Shown here piece by piece: positions 1 to 7,902 of a DNA stretch of 64,000 nt. The notes under the pieces were generated by a model. It was not told the DNA's origin. It did no database searches and was given only the letters and a program-made list of their open reading frames with translations. The stretch's first letter is position 1. The number at the start of each line of letters is the position of its first letter. The position numbers and the translations under genes were made by a program. This stretch comes from Pseudomonadota bacterium (lineage in GTDB: Bacteria > Pseudomonadota > Alphaproteobacteria > Sphingomonadales > Sphingomonadaceae), in NCBI GenBank assembly GCA_023389105.1, contig JAEWEY010000004.1, positions 124,001-188,000 on the forward strand, given 5' to 3'.

Positions 1-1767
1 AGGATCGAGAGTTTCGCGCGCAGCTGGATTGTTCGCGACGCTTTCTATGAGCGCGGCCATCGCGTCGCGATCCTGGGCGAGACCGTTCTCCCAATCCGCT
101 CCCTGGTAACCGCGCCGCCGATTGTCGAGGATGGCTGCGGGAACGCGGTCGCGGAACGAACGGCGCGCGATCGAGCGCCGGACACCACCGCGAACAAATT
201 CGCTGTAGGGCAGGCGAAAGCAATATTCGATCACACGTTTATCGATTGTTGGATCGCGTACGCTGATCCCCCAACGAGCAAGGACCGCCTTGATCGAATT
301 GCCGCCGTCGGTTCGCGAGCACATGGACCAACGCGCGTCCGCGGGGTCGGAGTAGGGCCGGTAGAGAAGATCAAACTTCCGATCGGCGGCGACGTTGCGG
401 AGGCGCGGAAGGGCCTTCGGGTGGATCGCGGAATATTCGGGCAGCTCCACGGGCTGGCCCATCCGCCTCAGGGCGGCTTTCCACAAAAAGGCGGGCGCAA
501 ATGCACCGGCAACTTCGACACCGAGGCCACGGATGCTGCTGCCTTCAGCCTTCATCTCTCTCAAGACCTTGGCGAGTTCCCAAAGCTTGCCGCGCCTAAG
601 CAGGTAAGGAAGCCAATCCGATCCGCTGTAGCTGATCGTCGCATTGCCTCCTGCCGCGATCAACAGAGTGTCGGCCCCGGCTCGTCTGGCTTCCCGGTAG
701 ATGTCGTTCAGCCAGGAAAGATTGCACAGGTTCGGCGGCGGTTGCTGCATGTACGAGCATTCCGCGTCCAGCTGGCCCATCGGGCTTGCCGAACCTTCCA
801 CGACGCAATGGGTGACATTTGGATATTGCCCGGCAACTCGTGCTGCGAGTTCGACCTCATTGGCATCATGGTTCTTCGGAACATAGCCTCGGAAGTCGCG
901 CCGAGGCGCGGCAGTGAAGGCTGCGATCTGGTGCGGGGAGTGAAGCCGCGCAGCCGTCGCGGTCACGATAGTGGAATCCAGGCCGCTACTTAGATGGGTC
1001 GCGATGATCGGCCGGGCGCTGCGAAGCTGTGCCTTCACCGCACGATCGACGACCTCGCGCAAACCTTCTTCGGCGTCCGCTCCTACCGGGCCCGACGACG
1101 CCGAGGACGGCGGTGTCCAGAAGGGACGACGCTGCGTTCCCGTTCGCGTCGCCACCAGCAAGTGACCCGGCGGCACGCGGCTTAGGCCTTTCCAGAACGT
1201 GCCTTCAACACTCTGAGGCAGAAGCGCCAGATGTTCGGAGAGGAATTCATAGTCGACTTCGCGGGGCACCATCGGCAGGGCGTGCAACCCGCTGGGCATC
1301 GACGCGAAAGCGAAAAAGTCCGCTCCCGCGCGATAGTGAAGCGGCCTCATGCCCATGATATCCCGGGCAAGAACGAGTCGCTCGCGCCGCCCGTCCCACC
1401 AGGCGAAAGCGAAGTCCCCAACCAGCCGCGTGAGAGCGTCGTCCTCCCAGCGATCGAGGCAACGGAAGAGCAGCGCGCTGTCGCTCATGCGGCCGAGCTC
1501 GGCAGCGCTTATGCCCAGTGCCGCGCCCAGATCGTCGCGATTGTCGAGGCGAACGTCGGCCACCAAGGTGTCGTCGCCCCGGTTTATTGGAGCGGTATCG
1601 AAGCGATCCTCAGGAAGAGTTTCAAAGAGGGCGCGGCCGACGCTGATCGGACCCGACTGCCATTGAACGGGCGTTTTCCCATAAGCTGCCTGTCCGTTAA
1701 GGACATGAGAACACATGTCCTTCGGCGCCTTGTCGCCGAACGACCAGAACCCACCCAGCGCTGTCAG
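1..1767 (-). CDS. Asparagine-synthase-like macrocyclase (lasso peptide C-protein type), 3' end beyond the window
   Basis: The frame is open for 589 codons and runs off the left edge. Residues 1 to about 190 have the Ntn amidotransferase fold (GDFAFAWWDGRRERLVLARD). The Cys at position 2 of glutamine-dependent asparagine synthetases is absent, as is usual for lasso C proteins and beta-lactam synthetases. The ATP-pyrophosphatase domain follows, with PP-loop SSGLDST near residue 259. No ATG, GTG or TTG lies between the upstream in-frame TAA and the conserved N-terminus (ALGGFWSFGDKAP). The chosen start is a CTG at 1767 with AGGGG seven bases upstream; the first ATG (1716) would remove that conserved stretch. 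It lies 39 bp downstream of a lasso-like precursor gene on the same strand. Activation of a side-chain carboxylate for macrolactam closure is known for the family; its use on this precursor is inferred. Confidence 0.8.
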   Translation of the reverse strand, partial: MTALGGFWSFGDKAPKDMCSHVLNGQAAYGKTPVQWQSGPISVGRALFETLPEDRFDTAPINRGDDTLVADVRLDNRDDLGAALGISAAELGRMSDSALLFRCLDRWEDDALTRLVGDFAFAWWDGRRERLVLARDIMGMRPLHYRAGADFFAFASMPSGLHALPMVPREVDYEFLSEHLALLPQSVEGTFWKGLSRVPPGHLLVATRTGTQRRPFWTPPSSASSGPVGADAEEGLREVVDRAVKAQLRSARPIIATHLSSGLDSTIVTATAARLHSPHQIAAFTAAPRRDFRGYVPKNHDANEVELAARVAGQYPNVTHCVVEGSASPMGQLDAECSYMQQPPPNLCNLSWLNDIYREARRAGADTLLIAAGGNATISYSGSDWLPYLLRRGKLWELAKVLREMKAEGSSIRGLGVEVAGAFAPAFLWKAALRRMGQPVELPEYSAIHPKALPRLRNVAADRKFDLLYRPYSDPADARWSMCSRTDGGNSIKAVLARWGISVRDPTIDKRVIEYCFRLPYSEFVRGGVRRSIARRSFRDRVPAAILDNRRRGYQGADWENGLAQDRDAMAALIESVANNPAARETLDP

Positions 1768-1806
1768 GAATTTGCCCCTAGCTTAATGCGGCGCCCGCCC
1801 GCCTAA

Positions 1807-1923
1807 TCACGAACGGTGCGTGAAGGGTCCGGTGCCGCCTTCCTGGCTGCCGCCGCCTGACGTTTCGGCCGAACCGGGCTTGAGCGTCTTCACTTCCGGT
1901 TTGCGCCATTCCTTCTTGGCCAT
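1807..1923 (-). CDS. Lasso-peptide-type RiPP precursor, 38 residues
   Basis: ATG at 1923 is preceded by a strong GGAGGA site four bases away, which argues for a real gene. The peptide starts MAKKEWRKPEVKTLKPGSAE, matching the (W/Y)xxPxLxxL leader pattern recognised by lasso RRE proteins. It ends in a Gly-rich tail, GGGSQEGGTGPFTHRS. A Thr sits two residues before the first Gly, the usual -2 position of lasso leaders. With Gly as residue 1 the only acidic residue is Glu6, too early for a normal 7-9 residue ring. Starting at Ser or Thr instead would put Glu at position 7 or 8. The macrocyclase gene lies 39 bp downstream. The B proteins (RRE and protease) would be off the left edge. The RiPP class is well supported; the exact core is not. 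Confidence 0.7.
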   Translation of the reverse strand: MAKKEWRKPEVKTLKPGSAETSGGGSQEGGTGPFTHRS

Positions 1924-2025
1924 TGATTCCTCCGAGCAATGTTCATCAGCTATAAGTTTCCGCGCCCGCATTGGCTAGGCCGCCACAGGCTCGCGGCACC
2001 GGTCTGCCGGCTTCCTTGCGATTGA

Positions 2026-3345
2026 CTAGAACGGGAAGAACATCTGGATCGCCACGACACCGGCGATCCAGGTGATCAAGTTCAGCGGCAGGCCGACCCT
2101 GACGAAGTCCAGGTAATTGTATCCGCCAAGGCGGTAGACCAGGACATTCGTCTGATAGCCGAACGGTGTTGCAAAGGCCGCGCTGCCGGCAATCATGACG
2201 GCGACCAGGAACGGTCGCGGACTGACGTGCAAGGCTTCGCCAAGCGATACGGCGATTGGCGTGAACAGCACGGCGACCGTTGCATTGGACAACAGCTCGG
2301 TCGCGAATAACGTGACGCCATAGATGATGATCAGGGCGAGGAGCGGACTCAGCCCGTCCATCGCGTGGATCAGCATTCCGGTGGCCGACTCCGCGACGCC
2401 GGAAACACGAAGGGCGATGCCGAGGACCAGCATTCCGGCAATCAACATCAGCACGTCGGCTTGAAGTCCGCCATAAGCATCGTCCGCGGTGATCACGCGC
2501 AACAGGACCAGAAGCACGGCACCCGCAAACGCGGCGGCCGCAATTGGCGCGACGTTGTAGGCCGCGAGCGCGATGACCGCGAGAAAGACGCAGAGCGAGA
2601 CGACGGCACGGACCGGTTGAAGGCGGCGAACAGGCGCGAAGACCCTGACCGATCCCACCTGGCCGGCCGTGAGGCCCGCGCGCTCCGGCAGCACATCCGG
2701 ATTCTCCTCGGGCGCGTCGTTCTGATCGCGGATTAGCCGCCCGCTGAACAGCAGAAGGTACAAACCGCCAGCAATCGCGACCACGAGGCCCACCGGGGTA
2801 ATCTCAAAAATGCCGAACTTCGGCTGGCCGGCGACCTTGGCCATGTCGTTCACGAGCAAATTCGTCGACGTTCCGATCAACGTGCAGCAGCCGCCAAGGA
2901 CGGCGGCATACGACAGGGGCATCAAATATCCCTTTGGGGATAGTTTCAGCGAATGGGCGGTGTCGCGGATCACCGGCGCCGCCAGGACCACGATCGGCGT
3001 GTTGTTGAGGAATGCGGATGCCGCGCCCGATATGCCGATCACGATCCACAAGCCTGCGCGGCCAATGCGACGGCACAGCCTGATCAATCCATTGATTGCC
3101 GCGTCCAGCAGACCGGCCTTCTCCATCGAGTAAGCAATCACGAACAATGATGCGAGTGTGAGGATTGCCGGGCTGGCAAACGCACTCTGAACCTCGATCG
3201 GACGGACCACGCCCGACATCATCAAGACTGCGGCCCCGGCAAGAGCGACAATGTCCGACCTGACCTTGTCCCAGATCATCGCCGCGACCACCGCAACGAG
3301 CACCAGAATCGTGATCGCTTGCGGCGAGAGCTGAAGCCAGTTCAT
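2026..3345 (-). CDS. SLC13/DASS-type anion permease
   Basis: A 439-residue integral membrane protein with about 11-12 hydrophobic segments and the two-fold repeat of the ion transporter superfamily (CitT/ArsB-like). The conserved hairpin-loop motifs ASAFLNNTPIVVLAAPVI and GTSTNLLVN in the first half and ELLSNATVAVLFTPIAVSLG in the second half are the substrate and sodium sites of SLC13 transporters. Many bacterial relatives carry two central RCK_C domains and are about 590 residues long; these are missing here. Transport of dicarboxylate, sulfate or a similar anion is a family-level guess. Its ATG overlaps the stop of the upstream DUF202 gene (ATGA), so the two are translationally coupled. 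Confidence 0.8.
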   Translation of the reverse strand: MNWLQLSPQAITILVLVAVVAAMIWDKVRSDIVALAGAAVLMMSGVVRPIEVQSAFASPAILTLASLFVIAYSMEKAGLLDAAINGLIRLCRRIGRAGLWIVIGISGAASAFLNNTPIVVLAAPVIRDTAHSLKLSPKGYLMPLSYAAVLGGCCTLIGTSTNLLVNDMAKVAGQPKFGIFEITPVGLVVAIAGGLYLLLFSGRLIRDQNDAPEENPDVLPERAGLTAGQVGSVRVFAPVRRLQPVRAVVSLCVFLAVIALAAYNVAPIAAAAFAGAVLLVLLRVITADDAYGGLQADVLMLIAGMLVLGIALRVSGVAESATGMLIHAMDGLSPLLALIIIYGVTLFATELLSNATVAVLFTPIAVSLGEALHVSPRPFLVAVMIAGSAAFATPFGYQTNVLVYRLGGYNYLDFVRVGLPLNLITWIAGVVAIQMFFPF

Positions 3346-3719
3346 AGGAGGGGAAGCAGCCAGATCGCGACCGCGAGGGCAGTCGCGGCAAATGTTATCC
3401 CAACGGCCAATAGAGTAAAATTCATCGGCCCGGCGTTGACGACGACGTGCGCATCAAGTCGATGGGCTGCGCTGGTCGCGCGGCGCGCTGCAAGCCAGAC
3501 GATAGTGACCGCCAATGCCAGGAAGAGGGTAGCGATTGCTCTCGGCACCCAGGCTGGCTGCATCTTCGAGAAAAGAGCGTGAAATCCGACACCGACGGCG
3601 ATGCAGCCCAAGCTGGTCCTTGTCCAACCTGCGAAGGTCCGCTCTCCCGCGAGGAGAGTTCGGTCTTCCGCTAACGCGGTCTTCCCATGCTCGTTGATGC
3701 GTTTCTCGCCGTCAGCCAT
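3342..3719 (-). CDS. DUF202 (YidH-like) small membrane protein
   Basis: Contains the DUF202 signature LAEDRTLLAGERTFAGWTRT followed by three hydrophobic segments (about residues 35-55, 65-85 and 100-120). The function of the family is unknown. The open frame extends back to 3911, but that would overlap the divergent DUF1622 gene; ATG at 3719 (MADGEKR) or 3737 (MKRSSV) are the plausible starts and neither has a clean ribosome site. Its stop overlaps the start of the SLC13 permease by four bases, so they form a two-gene operon. Confidence 0.7.
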   Translation of the reverse strand: MADGEKRINEHGKTALAEDRTLLAGERTFAGWTRTSLGCIAVGVGFHALFSKMQPAWVPRAIATLFLALAVTIVWLAARRATSAAHRLDAHVVVNAGPMNFTLLAVGITFAATALAVAIWLLPLL

Positions 3720-3840
3720 TACTGATGAACGCTTCATCTCCCTGCTCGTGCCAGCAGGGCTGTTCAATCCGGCATCCTGAATGCCGTTATTGGAACGCGT
3801 CACAGGCTGCCGCCGTTTCCTCTCTTTGCAGGCAGGTCTG

Positions 3841-4209
3841 ATGTTGGAAGAGATTGCGGTCAGCACGGCGCATGGCGTTACCCGTGTCGTAGAACTCACA
3901 GGAGTGGCCATTATCGCCGTTGGCGCGTTCGGGACGTTGCTGCTGTTCCTCTATCGATTTGCCAGCGGGTATGACCGGGATCAGGCCGTCAGCAATCTGC
4001 GATCAAGCCTCGGGCGGGCGATTCTTTTAGGTCTGGAGTTCCTCGTTGCTGCTGACATCATCAATACCGTCGCGGTGCAGCCGACACTGGGGAGCGTGGC
4101 CGTTCTGGCCGGCATCGTGGTGATCCGTACTTTCCTGAGCTTCAGCCTGGAGACGGAGATTGAAGGCCGTCTGCCATGGCGTCGAGGCGCCGCGCAGCGC
4201 GAGGTGTAA
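3841..4209 (+). CDS. DUF1622 family membrane protein
   Basis: About 122 residues with three predicted membrane spans and the family pattern LRSSLGRAILLGLEFLVAAD, then a polar tail (LETEIEGRLPWRR). The family has no established function. The frame also has an ATG at 3781, but MLEEIAV at 3841 is nearer the family N-terminus and avoids more overlap with the divergent DUF202 gene. Transcribed away from the DUF202/SLC13 pair, from a shared intergenic region of about 120 bp. Confidence 0.75.
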   Translation: MLEEIAVSTAHGVTRVVELTGVAIIAVGAFGTLLLFLYRFASGYDRDQAVSNLRSSLGRAILLGLEFLVAADIINTVAVQPTLGSVAVLAGIVVIRTFLSFSLETEIEGRLPWRRGAAQREV

Positions 4210-4259
4210 ACGTTTGACCTAAGCTGGCCTGGGGCGCGGCAGCCGGGGCCGCCGCGCAC

Positions 4260-4290
4260 AAAAAAGGCCGCCTCAGTGTGTGAGGTGGCC
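4260..4290 (-). terminator. Intrinsic terminator overlapping the 3' end of the small DUF465 gene
   Basis: Read on the minus strand, GGCCACCTCA, loop CACAC, TGAGGCGGCC then TTTTTT: a ten-pair stem with one A-C mismatch and a six-T tract. The stop codon of the gene ending at 4273 lies inside the stem. Confidence 0.8.
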
Positions 4291-4437
4291 GGCCATTTCA
4301 TCCTTGAGCTTCAATTTCTCTTTCTTGAGGCGGTGGAGAAGGTCTTCGTCCGGGTGAGTTCGGTGCTCTTCCTGCTCGATCAGGGCATGAAGAGCGGCAT
4401 GCTTCGACTCGAGTTCCTCGGCCATTGCCTTGTCCAT
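4273..4437 (-). CDS. Short YdcH/DUF465 family protein
   Basis: A 54-residue, highly charged, helical protein (MDKAMAEEL...HPDEDLLHRLKKEKLKLKDE) with the DUF465 pattern 'L..KH..L...I..EE.....D...L..LKKEKL.LKDEI'. ATG at 4437 has AAAGGA nine bases upstream. The gene ends inside its own terminator. It is divergent from a second DUF465 gene about 150 bp away, so two paralogues of this small family sit back to back. The molecular role is unknown. Confidence 0.75.
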   Translation of the reverse strand: MDKAMAEELESKHAALHALIEQEEHRTHPDEDLLHRLKKEKLKLKDEMAGHLTH

Positions 4438-4586
4438 TGGTGCGGTTCCTTTCGGTTCAGCTTGTCACCGTCGCGTAATAAACCACGAAACGAGTCCCTT
4501 GTCTTGCGGCTTGTCACGCTTCAACGGCAGTCCGCGACGGCCTGTCGTTAAAGCTTCGGCATTCCCATAGAGGTATCTGACCGCTC

Positions 4587-4784
4587 ATGAGCGACATCAA
4601 TCCGGTCGGCATTTTGGATTCGCTGAAGGCGGAGCACCGCTCGCTCGACGAGCGCATCCAGATCCTCTCGTCCGAGCCGATGGGGGACCAATTGGAGCTG
4701 GCGCGGCTCAAGCGCCGCAAGCTGATGATCAAGGACCAGATTCAATTGATCGTCGACAGCAGCGTGCCGGACATCATCGCCTAG
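4587..4784 (+). CDS. YdcH/DUF465 family protein
   Basis: A 65-residue helical protein; the core LKAEHRSLDERIQILSS and LARLKRRKLMIKDQIQLI match the DUF465 two-helix hairpin. Function unknown. It is followed by the DUF1465 gene on the same strand, a common order in Sphingomonadales by my recollection. AGAGGT lies about 12 bases before the ATG, a weak ribosome site. Confidence 0.75.
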   Translation: MSDINPVGILDSLKAEHRSLDERIQILSSEPMGDQLELARLKRRKLMIKDQIQLIVDSSVPDIIA

Positions 4785-4871
4785 ACCGTCCCGGTCAGAG
4801 ACAGGGTGAAACGCGACCTCAACCGCGACAAGGTTCGGACGTTTTCGCACGGCAAGAAGAGTGGCACTGTG

Positions 4872-5363
4872 ATGACCATGGACGAATCGGACATGCCGGA
4901 GCCTGAGGTGCGCATCACGTCGCGCCTCATCGACTCGCTTTATACGGAAGCGATGCTGCTCGCCGACGAGGCGCGGGCATATTTCGACGATGCCGGCCGC
5001 GACGAGCGCTCGACGCTCGAGCCGTTCGCGCGCGTCGGATTTGCCTGCGAATCGCTGAAAGTCACAACCCGGATCATGCATATCGTGGCCTGGCTGCTTA
5101 CCCAGCGGGCGATCGAATCCGGTGAAATCATCCAACGCGAGGGACGTCGCCCCGAGCGCAAATTGGGGCAAGCGCAGGACAGCGATCCTGTCGTGGTGAA
5201 CGCGTTGCCGCCCTCGGCGCGCAAACTGATCAATTCGAGCATTGACCTATACGCGCGGGTGAAGCGGCTGGACGACGGAGTGGTCGAGGCGGACGTTGCG
5301 CAGAGCCCGGCTCGCGCGCTGATGGGTCGGCTCGAACGTGGACTCGGCGGCCTGAGCCACTAA
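4872..5363 (+). CDS. DUF1465 family protein
   Basis: About 163 residues with the DUF1465 hallmark SRLIDSLYTEAMLLADEARA and a second helical block CESLKVTTRIMHIVAWLLTQ. A soluble, mostly helical alphaproteobacterial protein; related proteins are sometimes linked to cell-cycle control, but nothing in this sequence shows that. A GTG at 4806 in the same frame would add 22 poorly conserved residues; ATG 4872 starts closer to the domain. Confidence 0.75.
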   Translation: MTMDESDMPEPEVRITSRLIDSLYTEAMLLADEARAYFDDAGRDERSTLEPFARVGFACESLKVTTRIMHIVAWLLTQRAIESGEIIQREGRRPERKLGQAQDSDPVVVNALPPSARKLINSSIDLYARVKRLDDGVVEADVAQSPARALMGRLERGLGGLSH

Positions 5364-5376
5364 CATCCCCGGGGTC

Positions 5377-6519
5377 ATGAGACCCTTTACGTTCAATCCC
5401 GGACCCCGATTGCTCGCCGGCCCCGATCAAGCCGGGTCACTCGCGGAGAAACTACCGCCAGGTCCATGCCTGCTAGTGACGGACCGCGATCTCCTTCGCT
5501 TGGGCCTCACCGACGCCTATCGCGAGGCAATCGGCGCAACCCGAGACGTCGTCGTTTTCGACGCCGTGGAGGCGGATCCAAGCAAGGAAACGCTGTTAGC
5601 TGCGACTGACGCCGGCCGAGCTGCCGGTGCTGCGAGCGTCGTTGGTCTCGGCGGCGGCAGCCCAATGGATGTGGCCAAGCTCGCGGCTTACTTGCTCGGC
5701 TCGGGTGACGTTCTGGACGAGATATGGGGCGTCGGGATCGCACGGGGGCAACGGCTGCCGCTGGCGCTGGTGCCGACCACCGCCGGGACGGGGTCTGAAG
5801 CGACGCCGATCTCGGTCATTACCTGCGAGGGTGGGACGAAGCTTGCGGTCAACTCCCCGCCACTGATTGCCGATTGGGCGGTACTCGACGCCACCCTGAC
5901 GCTCGGCCTGCCGGCTCATGTGACGGCTGCAACGGGGATCGACGCTATTGTGCATGCGGTTGAGGCGTACACCTCCGCACGGCTCAAGAATCCTTTGTCC
6001 GATGCATTAGCGCGAGAGGCGCTGCGGCTACTTAGCAGTAGCCTGCTTACCGCGATCGACCTACCAGGTGACGTCGAAGCGAGGTCGGCAATGCTGCTTG
6101 GAGCTCATCTCGCCGGGCTCGCTTTTGCCAATGCGCCGGTCGCCGGCGTCCACGCCTTGGCCTATCCGCTTGGAGGGCTGCACCATCTGCCGCACGGCCT
6201 TTCGAATGCGCTCATGCTGCGCCACGTCCTTGCGCACAATCTGGAGACAGCGCGGGATCAATATGCCGAGCTGGCGGAGATCATCGAGCCCGACTGTGCG
6301 GGGCAGGGGAGCCAGGCGCGCGCTGCCCTGCTGATCGAGCGATTGAATGACTTGGCCAAGCGCAGCGGGCTTGAGTTGCGCCTGCGCGACCATGGCCTGG
6401 CGTTCGAGGAAGCGCCGACGCTGGCGCGCGAGGCGATGAAACAGACGCGCCTGCTGGTGAATAATCCGTGCGAAATCAATGAAGCGGATGCCCAGCGTCT
6501 CTATGAGGCGGCGTGGTGA
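5377..6519 (+). CDS. Iron-containing alcohol dehydrogenase
   Basis: 380 residues of the Fe-ADH (group III) family. The N-terminal Rossmann-like domain has the nucleotide loop GLGGGSPMDVAK and PTTAGTGSEATP. The metal site is formed by Asp and His of GIDAIVHAVEAY, His of GVHALAYPLGG and His of HHLPHGLSN, all present. It should oxidise or reduce an alcohol/aldehyde with NAD(P); substrate unknown. Its stop overlaps the start of the downstream thioesterase gene, so the two form an operon. Confidence 0.85.
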   Translation: MRPFTFNPGPRLLAGPDQAGSLAEKLPPGPCLLVTDRDLLRLGLTDAYREAIGATRDVVVFDAVEADPSKETLLAATDAGRAAGAASVVGLGGGSPMDVAKLAAYLLGSGDVLDEIWGVGIARGQRLPLALVPTTAGTGSEATPISVITCEGGTKLAVNSPPLIADWAVLDATLTLGLPAHVTAATGIDAIVHAVEAYTSARLKNPLSDALAREALRLLSSSLLTAIDLPGDVEARSAMLLGAHLAGLAFANAPVAGVHALAYPLGGLHHLPHGLSNALMLRHVLAHNLETARDQYAELAEIIEPDCAGQGSQARAALLIERLNDLAKRSGLELRLRDHGLAFEEAPTLAREAMKQTRLLVNNPCEINEADAQRLYEAAW

Positions 6520-6947
6520 GCCGCGAGCAGCCGGCGGCGAGATCTGACTTCAAGGTTTGGCGTAGCTTCGCAACGCGATGGGCGGACAATGACGCGTACG
6601 GCCACGTCAACAACACCGTCTACTACCAATGGTTCGACAGTGCGGTGAATGCCTGGCTGGTCGAACAAGGGCTGCTGGACATCCAGCATGGCGACCCGAT
6701 CGCACTCGTGGTAGAGACGCGCTGCGCCTATTTCGCGCCGCTCGAATTCCCGCAGGATGTGGAGGTGGGTCTGGCGATCGCGCACGTCGGCCGCTCCAGC
6801 GTTCGCTACCGCATCGGCATCTTCGGTGCCGGGGAAGACACGGCTGCCGCGCAAGGCGAATTCGTCCACGTGCTGGTCGATCGTGCAAGCCGCCGGCCGG
6901 CAGAGTTCCCCGCGCGCTGGCGCGAGGCTTTCGCTGCAATTAGCTAG
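6513..6947 (+). CDS. Hotdog-fold acyl-CoA thioesterase (4HBT/YbgC type)
   Basis: 144 residues with the 4-hydroxybenzoyl-CoA thioesterase signature TRWADNDAYGHVNNTVYYQWF, where the Asp/His-containing loop begins the long hotdog helix. Expected to hydrolyse an acyl-CoA in the cytoplasm. The GTG start at 6513 (a second GTG follows directly) overlaps the end of the Fe-ADH gene. Convergent with the flavin oxidoreductase, with which it overlaps by 8 bp. Confidence 0.8.
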   Translation: MVSREQPAARSDFKVWRSFATRWADNDAYGHVNNTVYYQWFDSAVNAWLVEQGLLDIQHGDPIALVVETRCAYFAPLEFPQDVEVGLAIAHVGRSSVRYRIGIFGAGEDTAAAQGEFVHVLVDRASRRPAEFPARWREAFAAIS

Positions 6948-7902
6948 CGCAAATACGCGCCCGCGAGGCGGCATACTGTTCCGCCAGCAGGTCGACGAGT
7001 TCAGACGCCGTGCGCACTTGATCGACAGCGCCGATGCCCTGGCCGGACCCCCAGATATCGCGCCAAGCCTTGGACTTGTTCGATCCTTCGGAGCCGAACT
7101 TCATCGTGTCGAGACTGCCCGCCGCGAGATTGTCCGGGTCCAGCCCGGCGTTGACGATCGAGGAGCGCAGATAGTTGCCGTGCACGCCGGTGAAGAGGTC
7201 CGAATAGACAATGTCCGCGGCGCTGCTTTCGACGATCGCCTGCTTGTAGGCTTCGGGCGCATTCGCCTCTTCGGTCGCAATGAAGGAAGAACCGACATAG
7301 GCGAGGTCAGCCCCCGCAGCCTGCGCTGCCAGGATCGCGCCGCCGGTCGCGATCGAGCCGGACAGGATCAGCGGACCGTCGAACCAGCTGCGGATTTCCT
7401 GCACCAGCGCAAACGGGGACCAACGTCCGGCATGGCCCCCCGCACCGGCCGCAACCGCGATAACGCCGTCCGCGCCCTTCTCGACGGCTTTGCGCGCGAA
7501 GCGATCGTCAATGACGTCGTGCAGCGTAATACCGCCCCAGCCATGCACCGCATCGTTGAGCTCGACGCGCGCGCCAAGCGACGTGATGACGATGGGCACT
7601 TTCCACTTTGCGCAAACCTCGACGTCATGTTCGAACCGGTCGTTTGATCGGTGGACGATCTGGTTCACCGCGTAGGGCGCGGCAGGCCGTTCCGGATGAT
7701 CGCGATTCCAGGCGGCGAGCGCTTCGGTAATTTCGTGCAGCCACTCGTCGAGCAGCGATGAGGGCCGCGCATTGAGCGCGGGGAAACTGCCGACGATGCC
7801 GCTGGTGCATTGCGCGACCACCAGCTTGGGGTTGGAGATGATGAAGAGCGGTGAGCCGATCACCGGAAGACGAAGGTTCTGCAGGATCGGCGGAAGGCTC
7901 AT
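6940..7902 (-). CDS. NAD(P)H-dependent flavin oxidoreductase / nitronate monooxygenase family
   Basis: TIM-barrel flavoprotein of about 320 residues. PPILQNLRLPVIGSPLF starts the barrel, and GADGVIAVAAGAGGHAGRWS and GSIATGGAILAAQAAGADLA form the FMN phosphate-binding loops. The family includes nitronate monooxygenases and enoyl-ACP reductase II; the substrate cannot be read here. ATG 7902 is preferred over 7926 because MSLPPILQ is the family start, and it forms an ATGA overlap with the upstream epimerase gene. Confidence 0.85.
   Translation of the reverse strand: MSLPPILQNLRLPVIGSPLFIISNPKLVVAQCTSGIVGSFPALNARPSSLLDEWLHEITEALAAWNRDHPERPAAPYAVNQIVHRSNDRFEHDVEVCAKWKVPIVITSLGARVELNDAVHGWGGITLHDVIDDRFARKAVEKGADGVIAVAAGAGGHAGRWSPFALVQEIRSWFDGPLILSGSIATGGAILAAQAAGADLAYVGSSFIATEEANAPEAYKQAIVESSAADIVYSDLFTGVHGNYLRSSIVNAGLDPDNLAAGSLDTMKFGSEGSNKSKAWRDIWGSGQGIGAVDQVRTASELVDLLAEQYAASRARICAS

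Noticed and set aside
421..1806. Open frames of up to 191 codons on the plus strand
   Set aside because: They lie antisense to the macrocyclase gene, whose minus frame is continuous and has clear family motifs; the plus frames have random composition.
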